DNA of 33,365 nucleotides, from contig CAMPIQ010000024.1 of assembly GCA_946886475.1 (NCBI GenBank), forward strand, positions 1-33,365. Reading direction: 5' to 3'. Of this stretch, positions 8,384 to 16,910 are shown piece by piece. The position numbers were made by a program, and so were the translations under genes. The notes beneath the pieces were generated by a model, which saw only the letters and a list, made by a program, of their open reading frames with translations, was not told the DNA's origin and made no database searches. This DNA is from an uncultured Chitinophagales bacterium (lineage in GTDB: Bacteria > Bacteroidota > Bacteroidia > Chitinophagales > Chitinophagaceae). Every line of letters begins with the position of its first letter. The first letter of the stretch is position 1.

Positions 8384-10666
8384 CTACTTCACCAGTTGAA
8401 ATGCTGCTTCCTTCACATTGTCCGAACTGGTTCCGATCTGTACCCGGAACTCACCAGGCTCCACCACCCATTTCAATTCACTGTTCACGAATTTCAATTC
8501 ATCCATACCAATGGTGAATTGAACATCTTTACTTTCACCTTTCTTCAAAAAGATCTTTTGAAAACCTTTCAGCTTTTTAACCGGTTGGGTAATGGCTGCA
8601 ACCGGATCTACAATGTAAAGCTGCACCACTTCTTCGCCATCGTAATTACCACTATTGGTTACCGTTACTGTTGCGGTTATCTTTCCATTACCTTTCATTT
8701 CTTTACTGCTTAAACTGACATCACTATAACTGAAGTTTGTATAGCTCAGGCCATACCCGAATTCAAATAATGGTTGATTGGAAACATCAAGATAATTGGA
8801 ACGGAATTTCTGCGTTTCCTTTCCTACCGGTTGGGGACGTCCGGTTTTTTTGTGGTTATAATAAACAGGTATTTGTCCTACATTTCTTGGAAAGCTCATG
8901 GTGAGCTTGCCGGATGGATTGTATGCTCCAAATAAAACATCTGCCACGGCATTGCCTGCCTCATGACCCAAATGCCATACCTGCAATAAGGAAGTAGCGA
9001 GCTCATTTTCCCTTTCAAGTGTTAAAGGGCGGCCACTCATCATTACCACTACCAGTGGTTTACCTGTTGACCGGAGTGCCTCCAATAGCTTTCGCTGGCT
9101 TTCGGGTAATGATATGTCCGAACGGCTGGCAGCTTCTCCGCTCATTTCTGATGCTTCACCCACAACCGCTACAATCACATCCGACTGGTTGGCTGCAGCC
9201 ACCGCTTCATTCAACATTTGCTCAGGTGTACCCGGACCAATATCCACTCTTTCGCCAAACACATTTGCTCTTTTGGCAAGTACAGTATCATCAGTAATGT
9301 TGGCCCCCTTTGCATAAATAATATTTACTCCATTACCACCTACGCTTTTCATGCCTTCAAGAACAGGAACTGAAAGCGTATTGTCGCCACTAACTGCCCA
9401 GGTACCCAGCATATTTGATTTATTATTTGCCAAGGGTCCAACAAGTGCAATGGTACCGGATCTTTTAAGGGGTAAGGTTTGATTATCGTTTTTAAGTAAT
9501 ACAGTTGATTTGGTTGCAAATTCCCTGGAAGCAAGTCTTTTATCGGCACTCAGCACTTCTTTCTCAGCCCTGCCGGGTTTACAATAGCGGTAGGGATCAT
9601 CAAATAATCCCAGTTTATATTTTGCTTCCAGAATTCTTCTGCAGGCATCATCAATTTGTTTTTGGGTAACCTTTCCTTCCTGTAATGATTTTTTTAGTGT
9701 GGTTAGAAATCCTTCACCCACCATATCCATATCCGTACCTGCTTTTAACGCCATGGCCGATACCGCCTGCAGGTCGCCACTTCCATGATCGATCATTTCA
9801 TTGATGGAAGTATAATCTGTAACCACAAATCCTTTAAAACCCCATTGGTTTCTCAAAAGTTCTGTCAGTAACCATTTGTTACCGGTTGCGGGAATACCGT
9901 CAATTTCATTAAATGAGGTCATTACACTTCCCACTCCTGCATCAACAGCTGCTTTGTAAGGAGGGAGGTAATACTCATACATTTTTATCCTGCTCATGTC
10001 AACAGTATTGTAATCTCTGCCACCTTCCGCTGCACCATACAGGGCAAAATGTTTTACGCATGCCATCAATGTGTTATCGGCAGATAAACTATTACCCTGG
10101 TAACCTTTTACCATGGCTCTTGCAATCTGCGACCCGAGGTAGGGATCTTCACCGGCGCCTTCTGCCACACGTCCCCATCTTGGATCGCGTGCAATATCCA
10201 CCATGGGTGAGAAGGTCCAGCAAAGTCCGTCTGCCGTAGCTTCTACCGCTGCAACGCGTGCTGTTCTTTCAATCATATTCATATCCCAGCTGCACGACAA
10301 TCCCAGAGGAATAGGGAAGGTGGTTTTATAACCATGTATTATATCTGATCCAAAGATCAGGGGGATCTTTAACCGGCTGCCATTAACGGCAAGTTCCTGT
10401 GCCTTTCTTATTTTTTCCACTCCAATCACACCAAATAAACCACCAACCCTGCCTGACCTGATCTTGGTTTCCACATCTGGATTTACAACTGATCCGGTTG
10501 CTATACCTCCACCTGGTGTCAGCAGGTTTAACTGGCCTATCTTTTCATCTACCGTCATCTTCTTCATCAGGTCATTGACAAAGCTGTTCATCTTTGCAAC
10601 ATTTGTCTGCGCCATTGAAGGAATGGCAGCAAATAAAGCAGCGCCTAATAATAGTTGTCTGATCAT
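8384..10666 (-). CDS. bglX: GH3 beta-glucosidase, BglX-like, exported
   Basis: A 760-residue protein, the usual length of BglX. A signal peptide (MIRQLLLGAALFAAIPSMAQ) targets it to the periplasm. The GH3 N-terminal barrel contains KHFALYGAAEGGRDYN and the nucleophile D284 in VVTDYTSINE; the alpha/beta sandwich carries the likely acid/base E511 in MSGEAASRSD. A fibronectin-III-like domain occupies the last ~90 residues (NSGNYDGEEVVQLY). Characterised relatives hydrolyse beta-linked gluco-oligosaccharides; GH3 enzymes sharing a locus with GH144 act on sophoro-oligosaccharides (beta-1,2). I infer that this enzyme cuts oligosaccharides released by the two GH144 proteins to glucose. It is the last gene of the minus-strand unit, followed by a strong terminator. 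Confidence 0.9.
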   Translation of the reverse strand: MIRQLLLGAALFAAIPSMAQTNVAKMNSFVNDLMKKMTVDEKIGQLNLLTPGGGIATGSVVNPDVETKIRSGRVGGLFGVIGVEKIRKAQELAVNGSRLKIPLIFGSDIIHGYKTTFPIPLGLSCSWDMNMIERTARVAAVEATADGLCWTFSPMVDIARDPRWGRVAEGAGEDPYLGSQIARAMVKGYQGNSLSADNTLMACVKHFALYGAAEGGRDYNTVDMSRIKMYEYYLPPYKAAVDAGVGSVMTSFNEIDGIPATGNKWLLTELLRNQWGFKGFVVTDYTSINEMIDHGSGDLQAVSAMALKAGTDMDMVGEGFLTTLKKSLQEGKVTQKQIDDACRRILEAKYKLGLFDDPYRYCKPGRAEKEVLSADKRLASREFATKSTVLLKNDNQTLPLKRSGTIALVGPLANNKSNMLGTWAVSGDNTLSVPVLEGMKSVGGNGVNIIYAKGANITDDTVLAKRANVFGERVDIGPGTPEQMLNEAVAAANQSDVIVAVVGEASEMSGEAASRSDISLPESQRKLLEALRSTGKPLVVVMMSGRPLTLERENELATSLLQVWHLGHEAGNAVADVLFGAYNPSGKLTMSFPRNVGQIPVYYNHKKTGRPQPVGKETQKFRSNYLDVSNQPLFEFGYGLSYTNFSYSDVSLSSKEMKGNGKITATVTVTNSGNYDGEEVVQLYIVDPVAAITQPVKKLKGFQKIFLKKGESKDVQFTIGMDELKFVNSELKWVVEPGEFRVQIGTSSDNVKEAAFQLVK

Positions 10667-10718
10667 TTTATTTTATTTAGTATTCAACTTGATTTCAAAT
10701 TTAAATTTCCTGTGCGTT

Positions 10719-10747
10719 CTGATAAATGATACTGATCATTTTATCAG
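10719..10747 (-). repeat. inverted repeat across the SGNH hydrolase stop codon
   Basis: CTGATAAATGAT (10719-10730) and ATCATTTTATCAG (10735-10747) are complementary except for one extra base, with a 4-base loop. The TGA stop of the SGNH gene (10736-10738) lies in the arm. No U-run follows on the minus strand, so it is not a convincing terminator. It might stabilise the 3' end or modulate read-through into the GH3 gene. Confidence 0.45.
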
Positions 10748-11401
10748 ATAGGGCTCAATCTGTTTTTTCCAAATGGCATAACCCTTTTCATTCATGTGGA
10801 GCATATCGTTTATAAACAATTCCTTTCGTGGTTTGCCGTCAGAACCTGTCATAGGATCCCAGATATCAATAAAATGTGCATTGGACTGCGATCTTAAAAA
10901 TTCTTTGATCAGTGAATTTCCGGCTATCAGTCTGTCTTTCATATGCCACCTCGACGGACTTGGCTTCATGGAAACAAAACTGATCACCACTTCCGGGTTG
11001 CTGTTCCTTATATCTGTAAACAATTGCTGAAACCTGTTCAATACAATTTCTCCTGTAATTGTATCTGAAGAAGCAATATCATTTTCGCCACAGTAGATCA
11101 CAATTTGTTTCGGCATGTAGGGAAATATTATTTTATCCTCATACCGGATCTGGTCAGTAAGCGTTGAGCCGCCAAATCCTCTGTTGATCACTATAAAAGA
11201 TGGGAAGGAATCCTGCAAGCCCTTCCACATAGTAAAAGAGGAGCTGCCAATAAAGAGAATTGCATTCTTCGGCGCAGGTGTAATACTATCCTTGTATTTA
11301 AATTTCTTAATATCATTCCAAAATGGGGTGGGTTCTCCCTGGGCATGCAGGCTGGTGACGGTGAACAGTAACGATACAAAGTATAAAAAGAAATGCTTCA
11401 T
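10736..11401 (-). CDS. SGNH/GDSL-family hydrolase, exported
   Basis: A 221-residue protein with a signal peptide ending at SLHAQ (about residue 21). The SGNH blocks are visible: FIGSSSF (block I, probable nucleophile S54), RGFGGST with the oxyanion glycines near 75-78, GEND with N107 (block III), and D199-x-x-H202 in NDMLHMN (block V). All four catalytic positions are therefore present. Enzymes of this kind in Bacteroidota PULs are often carbohydrate esterases removing acetyl or other acyl groups. The gene begins 2 bases after the GH43/discoidin gene stops, so it is in the same transcript. The acyl group and the glycan are not known; deacylation of decorated glucan or of acetylxylan would both fit. 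Confidence 0.8.
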   Translation of the reverse strand: MKHFFLYFVSLLFTVTSLHAQGEPTPFWNDIKKFKYKDSITPAPKNAILFIGSSSFTMWKGLQDSFPSFIVINRGFGGSTLTDQIRYEDKIIFPYMPKQIVIYCGENDIASSDTITGEIVLNRFQQLFTDIRNSNPEVVISFVSMKPSPSRWHMKDRLIAGNSLIKEFLRSQSNAHFIDIWDPMTGSDGKPRKELFINDMLHMNEKGYAIWKKQIEPYLIK

Positions 11402-11403
11402 TA

Positions 11404-13182
11404 TTATTCGGATTTAAGTGTTTTACTTCTTTCAGAAATTCCATTTTCATTAATGGCTTCTATCTGAAAGTAATATGGTTTTTTACTATCCATCGATTTC
11501 ATCCAGTATTCATTATTGGAATGTACCATGATACAGGTATATAATTTATCCGGGTCCGTTCCATAATAAATATTATAGGCAAAGGCATTGTCAACTGGCT
11601 TCCATTTGATGAATGCACTCCGTTTATCCTTTTCAGTGCGCAATACAATAAAGCCTTCCACATGTTGCGGAAGGGAACCATTGCCGTGGCCAAATACACG
11701 GAGCCCGCTGATGGCAAATTTACCGGTAGGCATGTGAATGTTTTCAAGTTTGATATACCTTGCCTTTACAGGTTTTACCAACTCAACATAATCGTGCGGA
11801 ACATCTTTGCTGTTATTGCTTTTATCTGCCAGCACCTTCCATTTCCTGCCATCAACAGAATAATAAAGTTTGTACTGGTGATACTGCCCATTGAATTTAC
11901 CCAGACGATTACTTTCCACATCCTGGTCGGCATAGTTGATCTGAACTGCATTTACTTCTGATACGCTGCCCAGGTCTGTCTGTATCCATTCTCCCTTATT
12001 TGAAGTTTGTGCGCTCCAATAGGTTTTAGTTAACTCATCAACTGCACCATTTGGTAAATAACCGCCAAGTGTGGAGGAAACCTGTACAGGCTTATTGTAA
12101 TTTAAAAGCATCCATCCGGTAAAATATTTTGAGTTCTTATAAGTGGCAGGTTTATTCTTATCAACCGCTGAGGGTATGTAATGCGGGTAATCGCCGAAAG
12201 CTGTATTGCACCACATGCTTCCATCGCTGTCAAATCCTGTTGGCCACATGGCAATCCTTCTTTCAAAAGTGTTTTTTACGGAAACCACCGTGGTTGCCAC
12301 ATGCCACCATTGCTGGTCGTTATCCTTAAAGGTGGCACCGTGTCCTGCTCCTCTTACATATCCGCCCAGTTTCATACTTAATGGATCCGACATAGGTGTC
12401 CAGGGTCCGAGTGGACCTGATCCCACCAGCAATCCATCGGCATATCCACTGAATTCTGTACCGGGTGCCCCGTATTGCAAATAATATTTACCATTATATT
12501 TTGTGAGGTGCGATCCTTCAATGAATGGATCGAGGAAAGTATTATCCATATGTTCACCAAACCTTTGCCATCCATACCGCCAGTGTTCCAGCACATACAT
12601 CTCTTTTCTTGTGCCTATCGGATCCATGGTTTTCCGGTCCAGTTCAATTCCATACATCGGGTAACGGTTGCTGCTGCCGTTATACATGTAAAATCTTCCG
12701 TCATCATCAGTAAAGAAGGAAGGATCCCAACCACCGATCTCAAACGAATCAACCAGGGGTTTCCATTCATTTGCTTTGGGGTCCGTACTCATCCAGATGG
12801 AAAAGTTATCTGTATAAGTAGAACCAAACACGATCATGGTATCACCAATGATACCTACACCCGGTGCACAAAGTTCATCGTAAGTTCCGGTATTCCAGGG
12901 ACGCAAAAATTTTCTTGAAATGAATTTCCAGTTCAACAGGTCTTCACTCCACCAGTAACCCCATTGATTGGTGCTGAACAGGTAATAATCTCCTTTATAA
13001 TTTACAATCACCGGGTCTGCTGTTGCCCTGTGCTTTCCCCATTGTGTAAAATTGGGAATGGGCGTATATCCATAATCTATGTTCAATGGATTGCAATAGG
13101 TTGTTTGGGCAAGTTCAGGAGACTGGGAATAGCTTGCGAATCGGATAAGCGTAAAAAATAAAACGAGAAGTGTTTTAGGCAT
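11404..13182 (-). CDS. GH43-family glycosidase with discoidin (F5/8C) and Fn3 domains
   Basis: A 592-residue exported protein with a signal peptide of about 19 residues. The five-bladed propeller domain runs to about residue 340 and has the three expected acidic residues: D56 (ATADPVIV), D153 (GWDPSFF) and E222 (IEGSHL). Residues 363-498 form an F5/8 type C module (GEWIQTDLG ... RYIKLENI ... ISGLRVFG), probably carbohydrate binding. Residues 505-590 look like an Fn3 domain. The sequence differs strongly from the GH43 at 27775-29469, so they are not recent duplicates, and the subfamily specificity cannot be read by eye. It lies between the formylglycine-enzyme homologue and the SGNH hydrolase, so it may remove a side sugar from the glycan handled by this module. 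Confidence 0.8.
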   Translation of the reverse strand: MPKTLLVLFFTLIRFASYSQSPELAQTTYCNPLNIDYGYTPIPNFTQWGKHRATADPVIVNYKGDYYLFSTNQWGYWWSEDLLNWKFISRKFLRPWNTGTYDELCAPGVGIIGDTMIVFGSTYTDNFSIWMSTDPKANEWKPLVDSFEIGGWDPSFFTDDDGRFYMYNGSSNRYPMYGIELDRKTMDPIGTRKEMYVLEHWRYGWQRFGEHMDNTFLDPFIEGSHLTKYNGKYYLQYGAPGTEFSGYADGLLVGSGPLGPWTPMSDPLSMKLGGYVRGAGHGATFKDNDQQWWHVATTVVSVKNTFERRIAMWPTGFDSDGSMWCNTAFGDYPHYIPSAVDKNKPATYKNSKYFTGWMLLNYNKPVQVSSTLGGYLPNGAVDELTKTYWSAQTSNKGEWIQTDLGSVSEVNAVQINYADQDVESNRLGKFNGQYHQYKLYYSVDGRKWKVLADKSNNSKDVPHDYVELVKPVKARYIKLENIHMPTGKFAISGLRVFGHGNGSLPQHVEGFIVLRTEKDKRSAFIKWKPVDNAFAYNIYYGTDPDKLYTCIMVHSNNEYWMKSMDSKKPYYFQIEAINENGISERSKTLKSE

Positions 13183-13273
13183 GAATGATAGGTTGAGGAT
13201 GTTTAAAAAGTCAAAAGTCGAAATTCAAAAGCATGCACCGGTTGTTACCTTCCTTAGTTTTATTTTTTTCTGT

Positions 13274-14401
13274 TCATTTGTTCTTCACACACCTAAACCC
13301 TGTATGTTCCAGTCCGGTGTCCGGTGATGATTTCATTCTGCTGGTAACGCGGTATCCTTTACAATAAGATGCATGGCAAAGAAAAGATCCGCCACGCACC
13401 ACTCTTTTAGGCATTCCCGGTTCCATGGGATCGTAACTCCTGGAGGGTCCCTGTGGATTGCTGGAAGCATTTTCTTTTTGCGTGGTATAATAACCGGCAT
13501 CATACCAGTCGCTGCACCATTCCCATACATTGCCTGCCATATCAAAAAGTCCGAATGCATTGGGTTGAAATGTTCTTACTGGAGATAATCCATAGTACCC
13601 ATCCCAGTTAGTATTCCTGACCGGAAAGCTGCCCTGCCAGGTATTGGCTTTTGGTTGTTTGGTTTCCACCTCTTCATTGCCCCAGGGATATACGTTATGA
13701 GATGCGCCGCCTCTGGCTGCATATTCCCATTCTGCTTCAGTTGGTAATCTTTTGCCGGCCCATTTGCAATAAGCCATGGCATCGTCCCAGGAAATATGTA
13801 CCACAGGCAAAAGGTCTTTACCAATGATGTTCGATCCCGCACCATGAGGTTGTTTCCAGTTGGCACCCCTGGTCCACGTCCACCACTGGCCTGCATTATG
13901 CAGATCAACCTGGTGATCCGGGGGTGTAAAAACCAGAGAGGAAGCTTTTAATAATTCATCATCCGGTTTTGGTGTGTTGGAAGGAAGTTGTTTCTTTAAC
14001 GCTTCCCAGTCCACATCTTTTTCGGCTGTTGTAATATATCCCGTGCTTTCTACAAATTTTTTGAATTGGGCATTGGTCACTTCCGTTTCGTCCATCCAGA
14101 ATCCGTCAACCGTTACCCTATGTTGGGGTGCTTCATCTGGTTTACTGTCCGCATCGGCTGCACCCATTAAAAAACTTCCGCCAGGTATCCATTTCATGCC
14201 ACCGGTAGTGGAACCTTCTGTTGGTATCTCCTGTTTCGATGTTGATGCGAGCCTTGTAGATGTGGATGGTGTGCAGGCCATGGTGCTGTCCGTTGCTGGA
14301 ATGCCCGCACTTTTATTATTTGAACAGCCCACGATGAACAAGGCAAGGAATGTGATACAATCCCTGGTACAAAAAGTTCTATGTTTATTAATAACTGCCA
14401 C
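13274..14401 (-). CDS. formylglycine-generating enzyme homologue (SUMF1/FGE family), predicted lipoprotein
   Basis: The SUMF1 domain covers most of the protein from GGMKWIPGGSFLMG onward, with ISWDDAMAYCKWAGKRLPTE, AGNVWEWCSDWYD and the C-terminal GFRC. RGGSFLCHASYC matches the FGE active site, with two cysteines five residues apart (as human C336 and C341), so it is probably a real sulfatase-activating oxidase and not just a SUMF-fold protein. It would convert the sulfatase cysteine in C-x-P-x-R to formylglycine. No ATG is available: the candidates are GTG at 14401 or TTG at 14416, both inside the end of the sulfatase gene. The N-terminus then reads as a lipoprotein signal, with lipobox FIVGC. 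Export would place maturation in the periplasm. An alternative is that the true start is internal and the enzyme cytosolic. Confidence 0.85.
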   Translation of the reverse strand: MAVINKHRTFCTRDCITFLALFIVGCSNNKSAGIPATDSTMACTPSTSTRLASTSKQEIPTEGSTTGGMKWIPGGSFLMGAADADSKPDEAPQHRVTVDGFWMDETEVTNAQFKKFVESTGYITTAEKDVDWEALKKQLPSNTPKPDDELLKASSLVFTPPDHQVDLHNAGQWWTWTRGANWKQPHGAGSNIIGKDLLPVVHISWDDAMAYCKWAGKRLPTEAEWEYAARGGASHNVYPWGNEEVETKQPKANTWQGSFPVRNTNWDGYYGLSPVRTFQPNAFGLFDMAGNVWEWCSDWYDAGYYTTQKENASSNPQGPSRSYDPMEPGMPKRVVRGGSFLCHASYCKGYRVTSRMKSSPDTGLEHTGFRCVKNK

Positions 14402-15896
14402 GGTATAAATTATCAAATCTGTTATTGATGGTTTTCTTTAGCGGAATCTGCAATCCGTTTGTTTCTTTTAGCCAGTTGAAAAGTTCATCTTTTAATTGTA
14501 AACCTATCTTTCTGTAACTGGTATCTCTTATCAGGTTATTCATTTCATAAGGATCGTTCTCAAGGTCAAATAATTCATTGATATCCCAAACGCCATTATA
14601 ATAAATATACTTATAACGGCTGGAGCGTACCGCGAATGTAGTGGGTGTTTGAGGAAATGCGGACTCCCAGTAATATTCATAAAATACCTTATCTCTATTC
14701 CACCCGGCTGAGTTACCTTTTAATAGCTGGTTGAACGAATACCCCTGCATCTGCGATGGCTTTGCGATGCCTGCCAGTTCCAGAAAAGTGGGAGCCAGGT
14801 CAACATTCATCACAACCTGTTCCACTACTGAATTTGGTTTTACCATACCCGGCGCCCAAACCAATAAGGGAACCCTCATGGATTCTTCGTAAGCATGTCT
14901 TTTGTCAATCAGTCCATGTTCGCCAAACGAAAATCCATTATCACCCATATAAACCACCATGGTATTGTTTTCCAGTCCTTGTTCTTTCACCCAGGCTATC
15001 ACCCTTTGCACGCTTTCATCAACCGCCTGTAATGTTTCCAGGTACCGGTGATAAAAATCATCGAAAGGAATGGTGCCATGAAACATATAATCCACCCCAT
15101 GCCAGCTATACCTTTGTTTCCGCACCCATTCCGGAATATCCCGGTAGTTGACCTTAGTTTTAGGAGCGGTTACCGTGCCGTATGTTTTGCTGCTGTCAGT
15201 TACGGTTAAATACATGGAAGGCGGACAAATAATTTCGGTGTTTGCGTATTTCCCTTTATGCCTTTCTGCTGGTTGAAATTCTGCATGCACGCCCTTATGG
15301 GAGAGATAAACAAAAAAGGGTTTGTTCCTGTTCCGCATATTCAGCCAGTTGAGCGCATGATCGGTTAAAAGATCTGTAACATACCCGTCTTCGGCCTGCT
15401 TCACCCTTCTGCCATTGATATTGAAGGTTGAATTATAATAAGTGCCCTGTCCCTGGAAGCTTAGCCAGTAATCAAATCCGGGTTGTGGCTGGTCATCCGT
15501 ATTGCCCATATGCCATTTTCCCAGGAATGCCGTTTGATAACCGTTCTTCTGTAAATATTGTGGAAAAAAAATCAGGTTGGATGGTAGTGGTGCATCATTA
15601 TCTACAACGGTATGGGAGTGTGCATACTGCCCTGTAAGAATTGAAGCGCGGCTTGGTGAACAAAGTGCCGTTGATACAAATGCATTTTTTATGTGCGCCC
15701 CTTCACGTGCCATCATGTCCATACCAGGAGTTTCAAGTCCCTGTATTTTTTTCATGAAGCCCATGGCATCATACCTGTGATCATCTGCAAGAATATATAT
15801 GATGTTCATCTTTTTCTGCTGTGCATGCAATGAGGCCGTACAAAAAAGGATGGTACATAAACCGGTTAAAAGAAAAATGAAATGTTTTTTGATCAT
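14388..15896 (-). CDS. Cys-type sulfatase (family S1), exported
   Basis: A 502-residue protein with a Sec signal peptide (cleavage near SLHAQ, residue 25). The sulfatase signature is C79-S-P-S-R83 in STALCSPSRASILTGQ, where C79 is the residue converted to formylglycine. Other active-site elements are ADDHRYD (metal-binding D38 and D39), GKWH (K127), HKGVHAEF, and MGDNGFSFGEHG (D319 and N320). It is followed by an overlapping FGE homologue, which would supply its activation. S1 enzymes remove sulfate esters, but some FGly-dependent relatives hydrolyse phosphonate monoesters or phosphodiesters; the neighbouring endo-glucanases and phosphoesterase leave that open. The start ATG sits in the palindrome GATCATGATC at 15891-15900. 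Confidence 0.92.
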   Translation of the reverse strand: MIKKHFIFLLTGLCTILFCTASLHAQQKKMNIIYILADDHRYDAMGFMKKIQGLETPGMDMMAREGAHIKNAFVSTALCSPSRASILTGQYAHSHTVVDNDAPLPSNLIFFPQYLQKNGYQTAFLGKWHMGNTDDQPQPGFDYWLSFQGQGTYYNSTFNINGRRVKQAEDGYVTDLLTDHALNWLNMRNRNKPFFVYLSHKGVHAEFQPAERHKGKYANTEIICPPSMYLTVTDSSKTYGTVTAPKTKVNYRDIPEWVRKQRYSWHGVDYMFHGTIPFDDFYHRYLETLQAVDESVQRVIAWVKEQGLENNTMVVYMGDNGFSFGEHGLIDKRHAYEESMRVPLLVWAPGMVKPNSVVEQVVMNVDLAPTFLELAGIAKPSQMQGYSFNQLLKGNSAGWNRDKVFYEYYWESAFPQTPTTFAVRSSRYKYIYYNGVWDINELFDLENDPYEMNNLIRDTSYRKIGLQLKDELFNWLKETNGLQIPLKKTINNRFDNLYRGSY

Positions 15897-15908
15897 GATC
15901 TTTCGTTT

Positions 15909-16898
15909 TTATTTCCCTGCATCAAATACTACATTCCTGATCAGGAATTGATGGGCAGGGTGGTTCAGATATTCATTGATGTATGGTGAATAAGTGCTGA
16001 CCTTTATAGTATTTTTTTTAAAATCCATATCTATGATGCGTAGCCAGCCATTGCCTCCCATCACAGATCCTTTTACGCCCTCCTGGTAATTGGCCAGCAT
16101 CTGATACACCGGGTTTCCGGATTCATTGATACTAACCAGCGTTCCCACACCTGTATTTAAAACATGTCCGGAAAAAACAAAGCGTATTCCGGGATGTTTT
16201 TTTACCAGTTTCTCCCAGATCTGTTCACCATCATTCACACTACTGTCGCCTTTATCCTTTCCAACCCCATATGCCTGTGGTCTCCACTTATCTCCTGGTC
16301 CCTGCCGGGTACTGTCGGAATACATATAACTATGTGTATTGATGATCACCGTTTTATTCGGATGATCTGAAATAATTTTACCGGCCCAGTCCAGCACCTC
16401 ATTACGGGGACCAAATTCAAATGAAAAAACAAGCCATTTGATCTTCCCGGTTTCAAACAGGTAATAAACATTATCCATTTTTCCCTCTTCATATGCCGCA
16501 CCAAAAAAAGGTAATTGCAACATATGGGAAACCGGGAAATACCGGTTGAACAGGTTTGTATTTCTTACATCTGCATATTTGCCTTCCGTGCTTCCCATAT
16601 CATGATTTCCCGCGGCCAGTATATAAGGAACTTTGTTATCCAGCTTTGAAAATGATCTTTGAATGAGCTGCCATTCTTTTTCATTATTGTTTTGGGTAAG
16701 GTCGCCCTGTTGCAGCACCAGGTGAATGTTCTTTTGCTCCTTCAACAAATAACTGATCTGCGCTTCCAGCACTTCAGGATATTTTTCAGCATAGGTTTGC
16801 GTATCGGGTAGCAATACCATCCTGGCCTTGTGCATGCCCGGATTACAGGCCAGCATAAAACAACAGACAGCTAAATATATAATGGTCCTGTATATCAT
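15909..16898 (-). CDS. metallophosphoesterase (calcineurin-like), predicted lipoprotein
   Basis: About 329 residues. From the ATG at 16898 the N-terminus is a lipoprotein signal with lipobox FMLAC; a TTG at 16910 would add four residues. The metal-binding motifs are LPDTQTY (D-x-Q in place of the usual D-x-H, common in this subgroup), QQGDLTQNN, AAGNHD, NTHSY and SGHVLNTG. This resembles secreted metallophosphatases and phosphodiesterases of the CpdA/Icc superfamily. It starts essentially at the stop of the short GH144-like gene and lies 12 bases from the sulfatase, so it is an integral member of the enzyme cassette. Location suggests action on a phosphorylated glycan or phosphodiester substituent, for example phosphoglycerol; this is inference. 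Confidence 0.82.
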   Translation of the reverse strand: MIYRTIIYLAVCCFMLACNPGMHKARMVLLPDTQTYAEKYPEVLEAQISYLLKEQKNIHLVLQQGDLTQNNNEKEWQLIQRSFSKLDNKVPYILAAGNHDMGSTEGKYADVRNTNLFNRYFPVSHMLQLPFFGAAYEEGKMDNVYYLFETGKIKWLVFSFEFGPRNEVLDWAGKIISDHPNKTVIINTHSYMYSDSTRQGPGDKWRPQAYGVGKDKGDSSVNDGEQIWEKLVKKHPGIRFVFSGHVLNTGVGTLVSINESGNPVYQMLANYQEGVKGSVMGGNGWLRIIDMDFKKNTIKVSTYSPYINEYLNHPAHQFLIRNVVFDAGK

Positions 16899-16910
16899 TA
16901 GGCCCTGCAA

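Noticed and set aside
10696..10703. Second TAAATTTG on the minus strand before the GH3 gene
   Set aside because: Same motif and distance to start, but again no -33 partner; AT-rich sequence gives such matches by chance.
12475..12918. 147-codon open frame on the plus strand inside the GH43/discoidin gene
   Set aside because: It is antisense to a gene whose catalytic residues and domains are intact, and the translation has no recognisable motif.
14756..15151. 131-codon plus-strand frame inside the sulfatase
   Set aside because: Antisense shadow of conserved sulfatase sequence; proline- and basic-rich translation typical of a wrong frame.
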